From Gammaproteobacteria bacterium (GTDB lineage: Bacteria; Pseudomonadota; Gammaproteobacteria; Xanthomonadales; Xanthomonadaceae), in the NCBI GenBank assembly GCA_025360985.1, contig JANYBA010000184.1:1-7263 (forward strand): 7,263 nucleotides of DNA, given 5' to 3'. Position 1 is the stretch's first letter; each line of letters starts with the position of its first letter. The notes below the pieces were generated by a model. That model made no database searches and was not told where the DNA came from. It saw only the letters and a list, made by a program, of their open reading frames with translations. The translations under genes were made by a program, and so were the position numbers. Shown here piece after piece: positions 6,162 through 7,263 of the stretch.

Positions 6162-6165
<4 letters not shown>
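6156..6165. repeat. Perfect 10-bp palindrome at the dcd stop codon
   Basis: CTGAGCTCAG covers the dcd stop codon and the start of the 19-base gap to the M23 gene. It has no T tract and no spacer, so there is no sign that it terminates transcription; it may be coincidental. Confidence 0.35.
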
Positions 6166-6731
<566 letters not shown>

Positions 6732-6734
6732 GCG

Positions 6735-7241
6735 TTATCCGGTGCTCGTAGTGGTGGTGGACGATGGCGGCGGCGGACGGTGGTGACGAGGCCAGAGCAA
6801 CCACAACACGACCAGGTTGATCGCCAGCACGCTCGCCGACATCAGGCTCGGCTTGCGCACCAGGTAATAGAGCTCGAACGGTACGTAGATGCCGGCCGAA
6901 ACGATGCCCAGCCAGCGCGCCCAGTTGCGCACGAACCACAGGCCGTAGGCTTCGACGAAGCGAAGTCCGGCGTAGGCTACGGCGGCCAGCGTCAACAGCC
7001 GGTGTTCGTTGTCGGCGGCATGGAGAAGCGCCAGGAACTTGCGTGGCGCACTCAGGCCGGAATCGATATCGAGCAGGCGCAACAAGGAGACGCCGCCATT
7101 CTCGAGCACATGGCTGTGCGCACTCAGGATCCCGAAACCGATCGCCAGCACGGCCAGGCCCTTGAACACGTCGATCGCCGCGACGATGCGCAGCTTGCGA
7201 CGGGCGTCCAGATGCAGGGCGTGCTCGATGCCCTCGTTCAC
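6735..7241 (-). CDS. DUF2127 family membrane protein (start uncertain, possibly runs past the window edge)
   Basis: A predicted membrane protein of at least 168 residues with four hydrophobic segments (about 18-40, 83-103, 110-128, 134-150, counting from the GTG at 7241). The block GLRFVEAYGLWFVRNWARWLG (92-112, with A98 and E97 central) followed by IYVPFELYYLV (118-128) is characteristic of DUF2127. The function of this family is unknown to me. A loop between helices 1 and 2 (about 41-82) carries several histidines and acidic residues. The C-terminus is odd: PRHHRPPPPSSTTTTSTG (151-168), a low-complexity proline then serine/threonine tail. The GTG at 7241 has an AGGAA almost touching it, which is too close, and the frame remains open to the right edge encoding HPHPVQE, so the real start may lie outside the window. 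It is the first visible gene of the minus-strand row and ends 3 bases before dcd. Confidence 0.78.
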   Translation of the reverse strand: MNEGIEHALHLDARRKLRIVAAIDVFKGLAVLAIGFGILSAHSHVLENGGVSLLRLLDIDSGLSAPRKFLALLHAADNEHRLLTLAAVAYAGLRFVEAYGLWFVRNWARWLGIVSAGIYVPFELYYLVRKPSLMSASVLAINLVVLWLLWPRHHRPPPPSSTTTTSTG

Positions 7242-7263
7242 TTCCTGGACCGGATGCGGGTGC

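Overview
The window is GC-rich (by eye roughly two thirds G+C), densely coding bacterial DNA with no RNA genes, mobile elements or CRISPR arrays that I can see. The proteins look gammaproteobacterial, closest to what I recall from Xanthomonadales/Lysobacterales and Pseudomonas: an E. coli-like PxpA, a Dcd of the Pseudomonas/Xanthomonas type, and a HIT protein with a Q-x-H-x-H motif. This placement is inference from remembered protein style, not a database result.

Positions 21-5260, + strand: a tightly packed gene row that looks like one operon for 5-oxoproline (pyroglutamate) salvage. The order is HIT-family protein, pxpB, pxpC, a 56-residue membrane protein (LiaF-TM/DUF5668-like), pxpA, a DUF969 membrane protein, a DUF979 membrane protein, and pcp. 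Four junctions are 4-base stop/start overlaps (one GTGA, three ATGA). The other gaps are 32, 12 and 4 bases. Read as a pathway, Pcp removes N-terminal pyroglutamate from peptides, the DUF969/DUF979 pair is the predicted 5-oxoproline transporter, and PxpABC is the ATP-dependent 5-oxoprolinase that makes L-glutamate. The HIT gene and the small membrane protein have no obvious place in this chemistry.

Positions 5276-7241 or beyond, - strand: three closely spaced genes converging on the pxp-pcp row. In transcription order they are a DUF2127 membrane protein (possibly running off the right edge), dcd (dCTP deaminase) and an M23-family metallopeptidase with an N-terminal membrane anchor. The two gene rows meet tail to tail with only 15 bases between stop codons.

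No gene-free stretch exceeds about 35 bases. No promoter for either row can be assigned, because both first genes lie at the window edges. I see no wholly new system. The points most worth following are the self-contained pyroglutamate salvage operon with its DUF969/DUF979 pair, and the two unexplained passengers in it.
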